Source of the DNA: Mycobacterium sp. 852013-51886_SCH5428379
GTDB taxonomy: Bacteria; Actinomycetota; Actinomycetes; Mycobacteriales; Mycobacteriaceae
Direction of reading: 5' to 3'
DNA length: 64,000 nt
NCBI RefSeq assembly: GCF_001665575.1
Contig: NZ_LZSU01000052.1
Span: forward strand, 1-64,000
Positions 16,796-25,852 of the stretch are shown here, one piece after another. Made by a program: the position numbers and the translations under genes. Numbering within the stretch: position 1 is the first letter of the stretch; each line of letters starts with the position of its first letter. Below the pieces are notes generated by a model. The model was not told the origin of the DNA and did not search any database. It saw nothing but the letters and a program-made list of their open reading frames with translations.

Positions 16796-18484
16796 ATGGC
16801 TGTATCGCTCGGCACGGACGCCGAGCCCTACTACGACCTCGGGACCTACCACCGGCCGACGGACACCCCGTCCGCGCAGGCGCAGACGTGGTTCGACCGC
16901 GGCATGGTGTGGGCATACGCGTTCAACCACGAGGAGTCGATCCACTGTTTCGAGCGGGCGCTGGAGCTCGACCCGGATCTCGGGATCGCGCGGTGGGGTG
17001 TCGCCTACGCCGTCGGCCCGAACTACAACAAGCCTTGGGAGGCTTTCGATCCCGTCGACCGGCAGGCCTCGCTCGCGCGGGCCCGCATGGAACTCGACCT
17101 GGCCGCCGCGGCGCGGGCGTCGACGGTCGAACGCGGCCTCATCGACGCCCTGAAGGCGCGGTTCGCCGCCGAGGATCCCGAGGACGGGGACGCGCTGGAA
17201 GCCGCGCACCGCGCCTACGCCGAGGCGATGGCCGGCCTGGCGCGCACCCACCCCGACGACGTCGACGTCCAGGCGCTGGCAGCCGACGCGCTCGTCAACG
17301 TCACCGCGTGGGCGCTGTGGAACACCCGGACGGGCGAACCCGCGCCGGGGTCGCGCGTGGTCGAGGCGAAGGCGCTCCTCGATGCCGCCCTGGACACGCC
17401 GGCGGGCTGCGCGCACCCCGGGGTGCTGCATCTGTATCTGCACACGATGGAGATGTCGGCGACGCCCGAGGTGGCGCTGCCAGCCGCGGATCTGCTGCGC
17501 GGACTGGTGCCCGACGCCGGACACCTGCAGCACATGCCGAGCCACATCGACGTGCTGTGCGGCCACTACCGCGCCTCGGTCGTCGCCAATACCGTTGCGG
17601 TGGAGGCAGATCGGCGGTTCGTCGAACGTGCCGGGCCGTTGAACTTCTACTCGCTCTATCGGGCGCACGATCTGCACTTCGTGGTGTATTCGGCGATGTT
17701 CGAGGGCGCGTCGCGGATCGCGCTGCAGGCCGCCGACGAGCTCGCCGGTCAGCTGACCCCGGAGTTGCTGGCGATCGAGTCGCCGCCGATGGCCGACTGG
17801 CTGGAGGCCTTCGTCCCGCTGCGGGTACATGTCCTGGTCCGCTTCGGCCGGTGGGACGATCTGATCGCCGAACCGCTGCCCGACGATCTGCAGCTCTACT
17901 GCACCACCGCGGCCACCGTGCACTACGGCCGCGGCGTGGCCCACGCGGCCAAGGGTGATCTCGACGCGGCCCGCGCCGAACGCGACGCCTTCGCCGCCGC
18001 TCATGACCGGATCCCCGAGAGCCGCTACCTGTTCAACAACACCAGCCGCGACATCCTCGCCGTCGGCCGCGCCATGCTCGACGGTGAGATCGCCTACCGG
18101 GAAGGCGATTTCGAGCGCGCATTCGCGGATCTCCGTAGGGCGATCGACCTCGACGACGCCCTGCCCTACGACGAACCGTGGGGGTGGATGCAACCGACCC
18201 GCCATGCGTACGGCGCGCTGCTGCTCGAACAGGGCCGGGTGGAGGAGGCCGCCGCGGTGTACGCGGCGGATCTGGGGCTCGATCCGACACTCGCGCGGTC
18301 GTCCCAGCATCCGGGCAATGTGTGGAGCCTGCACGGCTATCACGAATGTCTGCAGCGACTCGGCCGTACGGCCGAGGCGACGATCATCGGGCGGCAACTG
18401 GCGATCGCCGCCGCCCGCGCCGACGTCCCGGTCAACGCCTCGTGCGCCTGCCGGCTCGAGGTCGCCGGCGGCTGCTGCGACTGA
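16796..18484 (+). CDS. Tetratricopeptide-repeat protein with Cys-rich C-terminus
   Basis: This is a 562-residue all-helical protein. Clear TPR units occur near the N-terminus (WAYAFNHEESIHCFERALEL) and near the C-terminus (AYREGDFERAFADLRRAI and YGALLLEQGRVEEAAAVY). The centre carries two histidine-rich segments (HLYLHTMEMS and HLQHMPSHIDVLCGHY). The tail ends with a cysteine cluster (Cys550, 552, 560, 561). Conserved His and Cys patches suggest metal or cofactor binding in addition to protein scaffolding, which is inference. The ATG at 16796 is three codons after an in-frame GTG. It leads a run of plus-strand genes with a deaminase and a GH13 enzyme. Confidence 0.82.
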   Translation: MAVSLGTDAEPYYDLGTYHRPTDTPSAQAQTWFDRGMVWAYAFNHEESIHCFERALELDPDLGIARWGVAYAVGPNYNKPWEAFDPVDRQASLARARMELDLAAAARASTVERGLIDALKARFAAEDPEDGDALEAAHRAYAEAMAGLARTHPDDVDVQALAADALVNVTAWALWNTRTGEPAPGSRVVEAKALLDAALDTPAGCAHPGVLHLYLHTMEMSATPEVALPAADLLRGLVPDAGHLQHMPSHIDVLCGHYRASVVANTVAVEADRRFVERAGPLNFYSLYRAHDLHFVVYSAMFEGASRIALQAADELAGQLTPELLAIESPPMADWLEAFVPLRVHVLVRFGRWDDLIAEPLPDDLQLYCTTAATVHYGRGVAHAAKGDLDAARAERDAFAAAHDRIPESRYLFNNTSRDILAVGRAMLDGEIAYREGDFERAFADLRRAIDLDDALPYDEPWGWMQPTRHAYGALLLEQGRVEEAAAVYAADLGLDPTLARSSQHPGNVWSLHGYHECLQRLGRTAEATIIGRQLAIAAARADVPVNASCACRLEVAGGCCD

Positions 18485-18522
18485 GGCCTGCTGACCGGGA
18501 CCCGCTGCGTAGACTTCGGGGC

Positions 18523-19002
18523 GTGCCGATCAGCGACTCCGACCTGCAGCATCTGCGGCGCTGCGTCGAACTGGCCCGAGAGGCGCTGGAAGCAGGCGAC
18601 GAGCCGTTCGGGTCGATCCTGGTCGACGGCGCCGGTCAGACGCTGTTCGAGGATCACAACCGCGTCAGCGGCGGCGACGCGACGCGCCATCCGGAATTCG
18701 AGATCGCCCGGTGGGCGGCCGAACACCTCGACCCCGCCGGCCGCCGCGACGCCACCGTCTACACCTCCGGCGAACACTGCCCGATGTGCTCGGCTGCGCA
18801 CGCCTGGGTGGGGCTGGACCGCATCGTGTATGCGACCTCCTCGGCACAACTGGTGGACTGGCTCACCGAATGGGGCGCTCCCCTGCCGCCCGTGACCGGC
18901 CTGCCGATCAACGCGGTCGCGCCGGACGTCACCGCCGACGGTCCGGCACCCGAACTCGCCGAGGTCATGCGCGGTCTCTACGAAGCGAGGTTCCGCGGAT
19001 GA
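18523..19002 (+). CDS. Nucleoside/guanine deaminase-like zinc enzyme
   Basis: This 159-residue cytidine-deaminase-fold enzyme has zinc ligands His56 (in RHPEFE), Cys86 and Cys89 (in EHCPMC), with Glu58 as the proton shuttle. The order H-x-E then C-x-x-C is that of the CMP/dCMP/guanine deaminase family. The substrate may be guanine, cytosine or a tRNA adenosine, and the short length favours a free base or nucleoside. The GTG start lies 38 bp after the TPR gene. Its stop overlaps the GH13 start as ATGA, so the two are coupled, an unusual pairing. Confidence 0.85.
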   Translation: MPISDSDLQHLRRCVELAREALEAGDEPFGSILVDGAGQTLFEDHNRVSGGDATRHPEFEIARWAAEHLDPAGRRDATVYTSGEHCPMCSAAHAWVGLDRIVYATSSAQLVDWLTEWGAPLPPVTGLPINAVAPDVTADGPAPELAEVMRGLYEARFRG

Positions 19003-20294
19003 GCGCGCCCGGGTGGGTCGAGCACGCCATCTGGTGGCACGTCTATCCGCTGGGTTTCGTCGGGGCCTTCCCCGCCGAGACGCCGCCGTCGGCCGACGAA
19101 CACCGGCTGCGACGGATCATCGACTGGCTCGACCACGCCGTCGCGCTCGGTGCGTCGGGCCTGGCGCTGGGCCCGGTGTTCGCGTCGAAGACCCACGGTT
19201 ACGACACCACCGACCACCTGCGCATCGATCCCCGCCTCGGTGACGATGCCGACTTCGACGCGCTGGTCGCCGAAGCGCACGCCCGCGGGCTGCGGGTGCT
19301 GCTCGACGGCGTCTTCAACCACGTCGGCACCGACTTCCCGCAGTACCGCGACGCACTGGACGGCGGCCCCGGCGGTGAGTGGTTCCGCAAGCGGCGCAAC
19401 GAATTCGCTACCTTCGAGGGGCACGGCGAGCTGATCGCGCTCGACCACCGCAATCCCGCGGTGGTCGACTACACCGTGGAGGTGATGTCGCACTGGTTGT
19501 CGCGCGGCGCCGACGGCTGGCGGCTCGACGCGGCCTACGCGGTGCCCGACCACTTCTGGGCTCAGGTGTTACCCCGCGTGCGGGAAGCGCATCCCGATGC
19601 CTGGTTCGTCGGCGAGGTCATCCACGGCGACTACGCGGCCCGGGTGGCGGCCGGTTTCGACTCGGTGACGCAGTACGAACTGTGGAAGGCGATCTGGAGC
19701 AGCCTCAACGACGGCAACTTCCACGAACTCGACCATGCGCTCAAGCGGCACAACGAGTTCCTCGAGACGTTCGCACCGCTGACGTTCGTGGGCAACCACG
19801 ACGTCACCCGGATCGCGAGCAAGCTCGAGAACCCGGCGCACGTCGCCCAGGCACTGGCCCTGATGTTCACGATCGGCGGAGTGCCGAGCGTGTACGCCGG
19901 CGACGAACTCGGCTACCGCGGGGTCAAGGAAGATCGGGCCGGCGGTGACGATGCCGTCCGACCGGAGTTCGGGACGCCGCCGGGTGACGACAGCGATATC
20001 TTCCGGCTGCACCAGTTCCTGATCGGGCTGCGGCGCAGGCATCCGTGGCTGCACCGGGCCACCACCACCCCGGTCGTGCTGACGAACCGGCACTACGTCT
20101 ACCAGTCTCGGCACGGCGACGACGCACTGCTGGTGGCGCTCAACGTCGACGACGCGGAGCCGTTGACGGTGCCGCTGGCCGATGCCGGATTCGGTCGCGG
20201 CACGGTGATCGCCGGCGCCGGCGCGCCACCGCCCGACGAGGTCGAGCAGGTCACCGTGGCTCCGCAGAGCTGGGTCGTCGTCAAACCGGCCTGA
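18999..20294 (+). CDS. GH13 (alpha-amylase superfamily) glycoside hydrolase
   Basis: This is a 431-residue cytosolic GH13 enzyme. The four family regions are visible: DGVFNHVG (103-110), GWRLDAAY with nucleophile Asp177, the acid/base Glu206 in FVGEVIHG, and GNHDVTR with Asp268. A short beta-sandwich domain ends the protein. No signal peptide is present. It is shorter than secreted amylases and resembles compact actinobacterial GH13 proteins acting on alpha-glucans or trehalose-related oligosaccharides. Translation is coupled to the deaminase gene by a 4-bp overlap. Its exact substrate is not deducible. Confidence 0.9.
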   Translation: MSAPGWVEHAIWWHVYPLGFVGAFPAETPPSADEHRLRRIIDWLDHAVALGASGLALGPVFASKTHGYDTTDHLRIDPRLGDDADFDALVAEAHARGLRVLLDGVFNHVGTDFPQYRDALDGGPGGEWFRKRRNEFATFEGHGELIALDHRNPAVVDYTVEVMSHWLSRGADGWRLDAAYAVPDHFWAQVLPRVREAHPDAWFVGEVIHGDYAARVAAGFDSVTQYELWKAIWSSLNDGNFHELDHALKRHNEFLETFAPLTFVGNHDVTRIASKLENPAHVAQALALMFTIGGVPSVYAGDELGYRGVKEDRAGGDDAVRPEFGTPPGDDSDIFRLHQFLIGLRRRHPWLHRATTTPVVLTNRHYVYQSRHGDDALLVALNVDDAEPLTVPLADAGFGRGTVIAGAGAPPPDEVEQVTVAPQSWVVVKPA

Positions 20295-20301
20295 GGCCGG
20301 T

Positions 20302-20742
20302 TCAGTCAAGCCTGCGGGCAGTGACCGGATCCTCCGCACCGTCGTAGAACTTGTCGAGTACAGCACGGAACCGGCCACCGTCCTCTGCGCACCGGGCGAA
20401 CAGCGTCATCGAGGAACGCAACTTCAGATCGTCGGGCGATCCGAAGATCTCCCCCGCCGACCGGCCCTCGACGGCGAGCACCAGGCCGGTGCATTCCCGC
20501 AGTCGGCCACCCAGCACCGGATCCGCGAGGTAGGCCTGCGCCTCAGCGCGCGAACCGATGCCGTAGTGCACCGCCGTCGGACTGTGCCCGAGCCCGCGGA
20601 GCTGGGGAAACACGAACCACATCCAATGGCTGCGTTTCCGGCCTTCCCGCAACTCGGTCAGCACGGTTTCGTACACCGGATCCTGCGCATCGCGGAAGCG
20701 CTGCAGGTCGAACGGATCGGGGCCGTCGGCGGCGGTGCTCAT
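20302..20742 (-). CDS. DUF1810 family protein
   Basis: This 146-residue protein matches the DUF1810 family: an opening DPFDLQRFRDAQ, a conserved SHWMWFVFPQLRGLG segment, then YGIGSRAEAQAYL and a terminal KFYDG. The homologue in M. tuberculosis (Rv1873) also neighbours lldD2. The structure of the family is helical and its function is unknown. The start was taken at the ATG that places the family motif near residue 11, 11 codons inside the longer frame. It converges with the GH13 gene with only 7 bp between stops. Confidence 0.88.
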   Translation of the reverse strand: MSTAADGPDPFDLQRFRDAQDPVYETVLTELREGRKRSHWMWFVFPQLRGLGHSPTAVHYGIGSRAEAQAYLADPVLGGRLRECTGLVLAVEGRSAGEIFGSPDDLKLRSSMTLFARCAEDGGRFRAVLDKFYDGAEDPVTARRLD

Positions 20743-20764
20743 GCGGTGCGGATACCCACCCGAG

Positions 20765-20789
20765 CGGGCCGACATTCACCGTCGGCCCG
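20765..20789. promoter_or_regulatory. 9-bp inverted repeat in the DUF1810/lldD2 divergent region
   Basis: CGGGCCGAC and GTCGGCCCG form a perfect 9-bp dyad around a 7-base spacer. It lies between two divergent genes, so it is not a terminator. It could be an operator or a 5' leader hairpin for lldD2. In GC-rich DNA such dyads arise often, so confidence is low. Confidence 0.35.
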
Positions 20790-20854
20790 GGCCCAGCGAC
20801 TATCGTCGGGAGACGACGACCACACGCGTATCCGGCGCGTCGAGGAGGTCCACC

Positions 20855-22087
20855 ATGCCCAGCCGCCACGTGCCGCGCCCCCGCGATCTCGCGCCGCTGC
20901 TGCAGCTGCGCAAACCCGTGCTGCAGCCCACCGCGCGGCGGTTGTCCAAAGCGCTGACCATCGAGGACCTCCGGCGAATCGCCAAGCGTCGCACGCCGAA
21001 AGCCGCGTTCGACTACACCGACGGCGCCGCCGAGGACGAACTGTCCCTGGCGCGGGCCCGACAGGCATTCCGCGACATCGAGTTCCACCCGACGATCCTG
21101 CGCAATGTCGCCGCCGTCGACACCAGCACCGAAGTGCTCGGTGGCCCCGCGGCCCTGCCCTTCGGCATCGCGCCCACCGGGTTCACCCGGCTGATGCACA
21201 CCGACGGGGAGATCGCCGGGGCGCACGCTGCGGCCGCGGCGGGCATCCCGTTCGCCCTCTCGACGCTCGGCACCCGCTCCATCGAAGAGGTTCGCGCCGC
21301 GAATCCGCGCGGCCGCAACTGGTTTCAGCTCTACATGTGGACCGACCGCGAACGGTCGATGGCGTTGGTGGAACGCGCCGCCGCCGCGGGCTTCGACACG
21401 CTGCTGGTGACCGTCGACGTCCCGGTGGCGGGTGCGCGGCTGCGCGACACCCGCAACGGCATGTCCATACCGCCCCGGCTCACCGTGCGCACGGTGCTGG
21501 ACGCGATCCCGCGGCCGCGCTGGTGGTTCGATCTGCTGACCACCGAACCGCTGTCGTTCGCCGAGCTGGACCGGTGGCCGGGCACCGTCGCGTCCTACCT
21601 GGACTCGACCTTCGACCCGACGGTGACCTTCGAGGATCTGGCCTGGATCGCCGAGCAGTGGCCGAACAAGCTGGTGGTCAAGGGAATTCAGACCCTCGAG
21701 GACGCCCGGGCGGTCGTCGACCTGGGTGTGGACGGCATCCTGCTGTCCAACCACGGCGGCAGACAGCTCGACCGCGCGCCGGTGCCGTTCCACCTGCTGC
21801 CGCAGGTCGCACGCGAACTCGGCCGCGACACCGAGATCCTGCTGGACACCGGGATCATGTCCGGAGCCGACATCGTCGCCGCGGTCGCGCTCGGCGCCCG
21901 GTTCACCCTGATCGGCCGGGCCTACCTCTACGGTCTGATGGCCGGCGGCGAGGCCGGGGTGCGCCGGGCCGTCGACATCCTGGCCGGACAGCTCGCCCGC
22001 ACCATGCAGCTGCTCGGCGTCACCGCACTCGACGAGCTGACCCCCGACCACGTCACCCAGTTGCACCGACTCACGCCGCGCCCCTGA
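20855..22087 (+). CDS. lldD2: FMN-dependent L-lactate dehydrogenase (LldD2 type)
   Basis: This 410-residue alpha-hydroxy-acid dehydrogenase is highly similar, as I recall it, to M. tuberculosis LldD2 (Rv1872c), for example in DLRRIAKRRTP, LPFGIAPTGFTRLMHT and WWFDLLTTEPL. The FMN/substrate site is intact: Lys276, catalytic His300 in SNHGGRQLDRAP, and Arg303. The enzyme oxidises L-lactate to pyruvate and feeds electrons to the respiratory chain. A GAGGAGG ribosome-binding site precedes the ATG by about 6 bp. The gene order DUF1810-lldD2 is conserved with M. tuberculosis. Confidence 0.93.
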   Translation: MPSRHVPRPRDLAPLLQLRKPVLQPTARRLSKALTIEDLRRIAKRRTPKAAFDYTDGAAEDELSLARARQAFRDIEFHPTILRNVAAVDTSTEVLGGPAALPFGIAPTGFTRLMHTDGEIAGAHAAAAAGIPFALSTLGTRSIEEVRAANPRGRNWFQLYMWTDRERSMALVERAAAAGFDTLLVTVDVPVAGARLRDTRNGMSIPPRLTVRTVLDAIPRPRWWFDLLTTEPLSFAELDRWPGTVASYLDSTFDPTVTFEDLAWIAEQWPNKLVVKGIQTLEDARAVVDLGVDGILLSNHGGRQLDRAPVPFHLLPQVARELGRDTEILLDTGIMSGADIVAAVALGARFTLIGRAYLYGLMAGGEAGVRRAVDILAGQLARTMQLLGVTALDELTPDHVTQLHRLTPRP

Positions 22088-22245
22088 GGGTTTCGTAACG
22101 ACCCGAGTCGCAATCGTTGTGGTTTCGCGATGCGCGTTGTCCGTGTTGAAACGGCCGCCGGAGCCGTGCCGCCTGTTTCATGAGGACCGAAAAGCGACGG
22201 CGATTGCTTTGAGACATGCGATGGAAAGGTTGGTGGGTTGCCGTT

Positions 22246-23253
22246 ATGAAGATCGGTGAACTGAAGGCGCGGACGGGGCGAGGGACCCTGCGGCGCCGAC
22301 TGGCGGCGATGGCCGTGGCGCTGCTCGCGCTGCCCGGCCTGATCGGATTCGCCGGAAACACGGCGACGGCGGGCGCGTTCTCCCGACCCGGGCTGCCCGT
22401 CGAGTATCTCGACGTGTTCTCCCAGGCGATGAACCGCAACATCCGGATCCAGTTCCAGGGCGGCGGACCGCACGCGGTGTACCTGCTGGACGGACTGCGC
22501 GCCCAGGACGACTACAACGGCTGGGACATCAACACCCCGGCGTTCGAGTGGTACTACCAGTCGGGGCTCTCGACGGTCATGCCCGTCGGCGGACAGTCCA
22601 GCTTCTACACCGACTGGTACCAGCCTTCACGCGGCAACGGTCAGGACTACACCTACAAGTGGGAGACCTTCCTGACCCAGGAGCTGCCGGCATGGCTGCA
22701 GGCCAACCGCGGGGTGTCCCCGGACGGTAACGCCATCGTCGGCCTCTCGATGGCCGGTAGCGCGGCGCTGACCTACGCCGTCTACTACCCGCAGAAGTTC
22801 ATCTACGCGGCGTCGCTGTCGGGCTTCCTGAACCCGTCCGAGGGCTGGTGGCCGATGCTGATCGGGCTGGCGATGCAGGATGCCGGCAAGTTCAACGCCG
22901 AGAGCATGTGGGGCCCGAGCAGTGACCCGGCCTGGCGGCGCAACGATCCGATGGTCAACATCGCTCAGCTGGTCGCGAACAACACGCGGCTGTGGGTCTA
23001 CTGCGGCACCGGCACCCCGTCGGACCTCGACGCCGGCACCCAGGGCGGCAACCTGATGGCGGCACAGTTCCTCGAAGGGTTCACCCTGCGCACCAACATC
23101 ACCTTCCGCGACAAATACATCGCCGCGGGCGGCACCAACGGTGTGTTCAACTTCCCGCCGAACGGCACGCACAGCTGGGGCTACTGGGGTCAGCAGCTGC
23201 TGCAGATGAAGCCCGACATCCAGCGGGTCCTGGGGGCACAGGGCAGTGTCTGA
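22246..23253 (+). CDS. fbpC: Antigen 85 mycolyltransferase, 85C-like
   Basis: This is a 335-residue secreted mycolyltransferase that transfers mycolates to trehalose and arabinogalactan. A signal peptide ends at Ala44, giving the mature start FSRPGLPVEY. The catalytic triad is Ser168 (GLSMAGS), Glu277 (QFLEGF) and His309 (NGTHSWG), with the conserved Cys253 in WVYCG. Diagnostic stretches (TDWYQPSRGNGQ, LSGFLNPSEGWWP, RRNDPMV) and the absence of the Ag85A/B disulfide loop place it with Ag85C. In-frame ATGs 10 and 8 codons upstream are possible, and the chosen ATG gives a standard signal peptide. A strong terminator follows. Confidence 0.93.
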   Translation: MKIGELKARTGRGTLRRRLAAMAVALLALPGLIGFAGNTATAGAFSRPGLPVEYLDVFSQAMNRNIRIQFQGGGPHAVYLLDGLRAQDDYNGWDINTPAFEWYYQSGLSTVMPVGGQSSFYTDWYQPSRGNGQDYTYKWETFLTQELPAWLQANRGVSPDGNAIVGLSMAGSAALTYAVYYPQKFIYAASLSGFLNPSEGWWPMLIGLAMQDAGKFNAESMWGPSSDPAWRRNDPMVNIAQLVANNTRLWVYCGTGTPSDLDAGTQGGNLMAAQFLEGFTLRTNITFRDKYIAAGGTNGVFNFPPNGTHSWGYWGQQLLQMKPDIQRVLGAQGSV

Positions 23254-23280
23254 GATCGACGTCTAGAAGATCCCCCCAAC

Positions 23281-23318
23281 CAGGGAGCCTGCCGCGACCC
23301 CCCGCGGCAGGCTCCCTG
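23281..23318 (+). terminator. Intrinsic terminator after fbpC
   Basis: A perfect 16-bp stem (23281-23296 with 23303-23318) encloses a 6-base loop, followed by CCTTTGTCT. It lies 28 bp after the fbpC stop and before the lon promoter region, so it insulates the two genes. Confidence 0.85.
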
Positions 23319-23366
23319 CCTTTGTCTGGGCGAGAAGCGGCCGGGAACAAACGCCTCCCCGCCAAG

Positions 23367-23387
23367 GTTGAGTCGATCTGACTGAAC
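23367..23387 (+). promoter_or_regulatory. HAIR-like (HspR) operator before lon
   Basis: GTTGAGT-N7-ACTGAAC closely resembles the HspR-associated inverted repeat CTTGAGT-N7-ACTCAAG, with 6 of 7 and 5 of 7 matches in the arms and exact spacing. It lies just upstream of the lon ribosome-binding site. HspR controls lon in Streptomyces, so heat-shock repression here is plausible but unproven. Confidence 0.5.
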
Positions 23388-23400
23388 TTTGGAGGATCAC

Positions 23401-25731
23401 ATGGCTGAAGCCAACGGCACGACACGTGCTGTGCCCGTCCTGCTGAGCAACGACGCGATCGTGCTGCCGGGCATGGTGGTGCCGATCGAACTCGACGATG
23501 CCGCCCAGGCCGCGATCGACGCGGCCGGCGCGACCGAATCCGGTGAGTTGCTCGTCGCCCCGCGACTGGACGATCGTTACCCGTCCTACGGCGTGCTGGC
23601 CACGATCGTGCAGACCGGGCGCATCCCCGGTGGCGGCACCGCAGCCGTCGTCCGCGGCACCACCCGCGCACACATCGGCGCCGGGACCACCGGACCGGGA
23701 ACCGCGCTGTGGGTGGAGGTCACCGAGGTGACCGAACCGGAGATCACCGACGAGATCCGCACGCTGGCCGCCGAATACAAGAAGCTCCTGCTGGCGATGC
23801 TGCAACGCCGGGAGGCCTGGCAGATCATCGATTTCGTCAACCAGCTCAGCGATCCGTCGGCGCTGTCGGACACCGCGGGTTACGCCGGCTACCTCTCGCA
23901 GGTGCAGAAGCGTCAGCTGCTGGAGACGCCCGACGTCGCTGAGCGGCTACGGGCGCTGATCGAGTGGACCGGCGAACACCTGGCCGAGGTCGAGGTGAAC
24001 GAGAAGATCGCCGAGGACGTCCGTGCCGGTATGGACAAGCAGCAGAAGGAATTCCTGCTGCGTCAGCAGCTGAACGCGATTCGCAAGGAGCTCGGCGAAG
24101 ACGAACCCGAGGGATCTGAGGATTACCGCGCCCGGGTCGAGGCTGCCGATCTGCCCGAGAAGGTCCGTGAGGCGGCGCTGCGCGAGGTGGGCAAGCTCGA
24201 ACGCGCCAGCGACCAGAGTCCGGAGGGCGGCTGGATCCGCACCTGGCTCGACACCGTGCTCGACCTGCCGTGGAACGTCACCACCGAGGACTCGACGGAT
24301 CTGAAGTCCGCCAGAGAGATCCTCGACGCCGATCACCACGGGCTCGACGACGTCAAAGAGCGCATCGTCGAATACCTCGCGGTGCGGGCCCGCCGCGCCC
24401 AGCGCGGGTTGGCCGTCGTCGGCGGTCGCGGCTCTGGTGCGGTGATGGTGTTGGCCGGCCCTCCCGGTGTCGGAAAGACCTCGCTCGGCGAGTCCGTCGC
24501 CCGCGCACTGGGCCGCAAGTTCGTCCGCGTCGCCCTCGGCGGTGTGCGCGACGAGGCCGAGATCCGCGGTCACCGGCGCACGTACGTCGGCGCGCTACCC
24601 GGGCGCATCGTGCGGGCGATCGGCGAGGCGGGTTCGATGAATCCCGTTGTGCTGCTGGACGAGATCGACAAGGTCGGCTCCGATTATCGCGGTGACCCCG
24701 CGGCGGCGCTGCTGGAGGTGCTGGACCCGGCGCAGAACCACACGTTCCGCGACCACTACCTCGATCTGGACCTGGACCTGTCGGATGTGGTGTTCCTGGC
24801 GACGGCCAACGTCATCGAGAACATCCCGCAGGCGCTGCTGGACCGGATGGAGCTGGTGCAGATCGACGGCTACACCGCCGACGACAAGGTGGCCATCGCC
24901 CGCGACTTCCTGCTGCCGCGTCAGCGGGAACGCGCCGCGCTGACCCAGGACGAAGTCGCCGTCACAGATGACGCGCTGCGCAAGATCGCCGCCGACTACA
25001 CCCGCGAACCCGGGGTGCGGCAGCTCGAACGGCTGCTGGCCAAGGCGATGCGCAAGGCGACGACCATCCTGGCGGCCGATCCGTCGCCGATCACCATCGA
25101 CGAGCCGGATCTGGTGACCTATCTGGGCCGGCCGCGGTTCATACCGGAATCGGCGGAGCGTACGGCGGTGCCCGGCGTGGCGACCGGACTGGCCGTGACC
25201 GGTCTGGGTGGCGATGTGCTTTACATCGAGGCGGGTTCCACCGACGGCGACGCGGGATTGCAGCTGACCGGTCAGCTCGGCGACGTGATGAAGGAATCGG
25301 CGCAGATCGCGCTGTCCTACGTCCGCTCGCACGCCGCCGAACTCGGCGTCGACCCGAAGGCGCTGGACCGGCGCATCCACGTGCACGTGCCCGCCGGTGC
25401 GGTGCCCAAGGACGGGCCGTCGGCCGGCGTCACGATGGTGACCGCGCTGGTGTCGATGGCCACCGGGCGGCAGGTGCGCTCCGACGTCGGTATGACCGGT
25501 GAGGTCACGCTGAACGGGCGGGTGCTGCCGATCGGCGGGGTCAAGCAGAAGCTGCTGGCCGCGCAGCGCGCCGGGCTGTCGACGGTGTTCATCCCGCAGC
25601 GCAACGAGGCCGACCTCGACGACGTGCCGGCCGAGGTGCTGGAGTCGCTGACGGTCAGACCGATGACCGATGTTGCCGAGATCGTCGCGCAGGCACTGGA
25701 ACCGGCGGCGGAGACTGTCGCAGCCGCCTGA
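23401..25731 (+). CDS. lon: ATP-dependent Lon protease
   Basis: This is a 776-residue Lon (endopeptidase La), which degrades misfolded and short-lived cytosolic proteins. An N-terminal substrate-binding region (about 1-190) and a helical linker lead to the AAA+ module with Walker A GPPGVGKT (353-360) and Walker B VVLLDEIDK. The protease domain has the Ser-Lys dyad Ser674 (KDGPSAG) and Lys715 (GGVKQK). A GGAGG site precedes the ATG. M. tuberculosis lacks Lon, so its presence points to a non-tuberculous, fast-growing species. It is bounded by terminators on both sides, making it a single-gene unit, with a HAIR-like element upstream. Confidence 0.97.
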   Translation: MAEANGTTRAVPVLLSNDAIVLPGMVVPIELDDAAQAAIDAAGATESGELLVAPRLDDRYPSYGVLATIVQTGRIPGGGTAAVVRGTTRAHIGAGTTGPGTALWVEVTEVTEPEITDEIRTLAAEYKKLLLAMLQRREAWQIIDFVNQLSDPSALSDTAGYAGYLSQVQKRQLLETPDVAERLRALIEWTGEHLAEVEVNEKIAEDVRAGMDKQQKEFLLRQQLNAIRKELGEDEPEGSEDYRARVEAADLPEKVREAALREVGKLERASDQSPEGGWIRTWLDTVLDLPWNVTTEDSTDLKSAREILDADHHGLDDVKERIVEYLAVRARRAQRGLAVVGGRGSGAVMVLAGPPGVGKTSLGESVARALGRKFVRVALGGVRDEAEIRGHRRTYVGALPGRIVRAIGEAGSMNPVVLLDEIDKVGSDYRGDPAAALLEVLDPAQNHTFRDHYLDLDLDLSDVVFLATANVIENIPQALLDRMELVQIDGYTADDKVAIARDFLLPRQRERAALTQDEVAVTDDALRKIAADYTREPGVRQLERLLAKAMRKATTILAADPSPITIDEPDLVTYLGRPRFIPESAERTAVPGVATGLAVTGLGGDVLYIEAGSTDGDAGLQLTGQLGDVMKESAQIALSYVRSHAAELGVDPKALDRRIHVHVPAGAVPKDGPSAGVTMVTALVSMATGRQVRSDVGMTGEVTLNGRVLPIGGVKQKLLAAQRAGLSTVFIPQRNEADLDDVPAEVLESLTVRPMTDVAEIVAQALEPAAETVAAA

Positions 25732-25752
25732 GCGCCAGCCCGCGAGTAGACG

Positions 25753-25790
25753 CAGACTCGGACGATCCGTTGCTGGATCGTCCGAGTCTG
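25753..25790 (+). terminator. Intrinsic terminator after lon
   Basis: A perfect 16-bp inverted repeat (CAGACTCGGACGATCC and its complement) flanks the loop GTTGCT. It starts 21 bp after the lon stop and is followed by TGTCTGTTC. It can act for transcription from either side. Confidence 0.82.
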
Positions 25791-25852
25791 TGTCTGTTCA
25801 GCGGTCATAGGTGACGCGGTTCGCGGCCGCCCGCCGCGGGTACCGGTCGATC

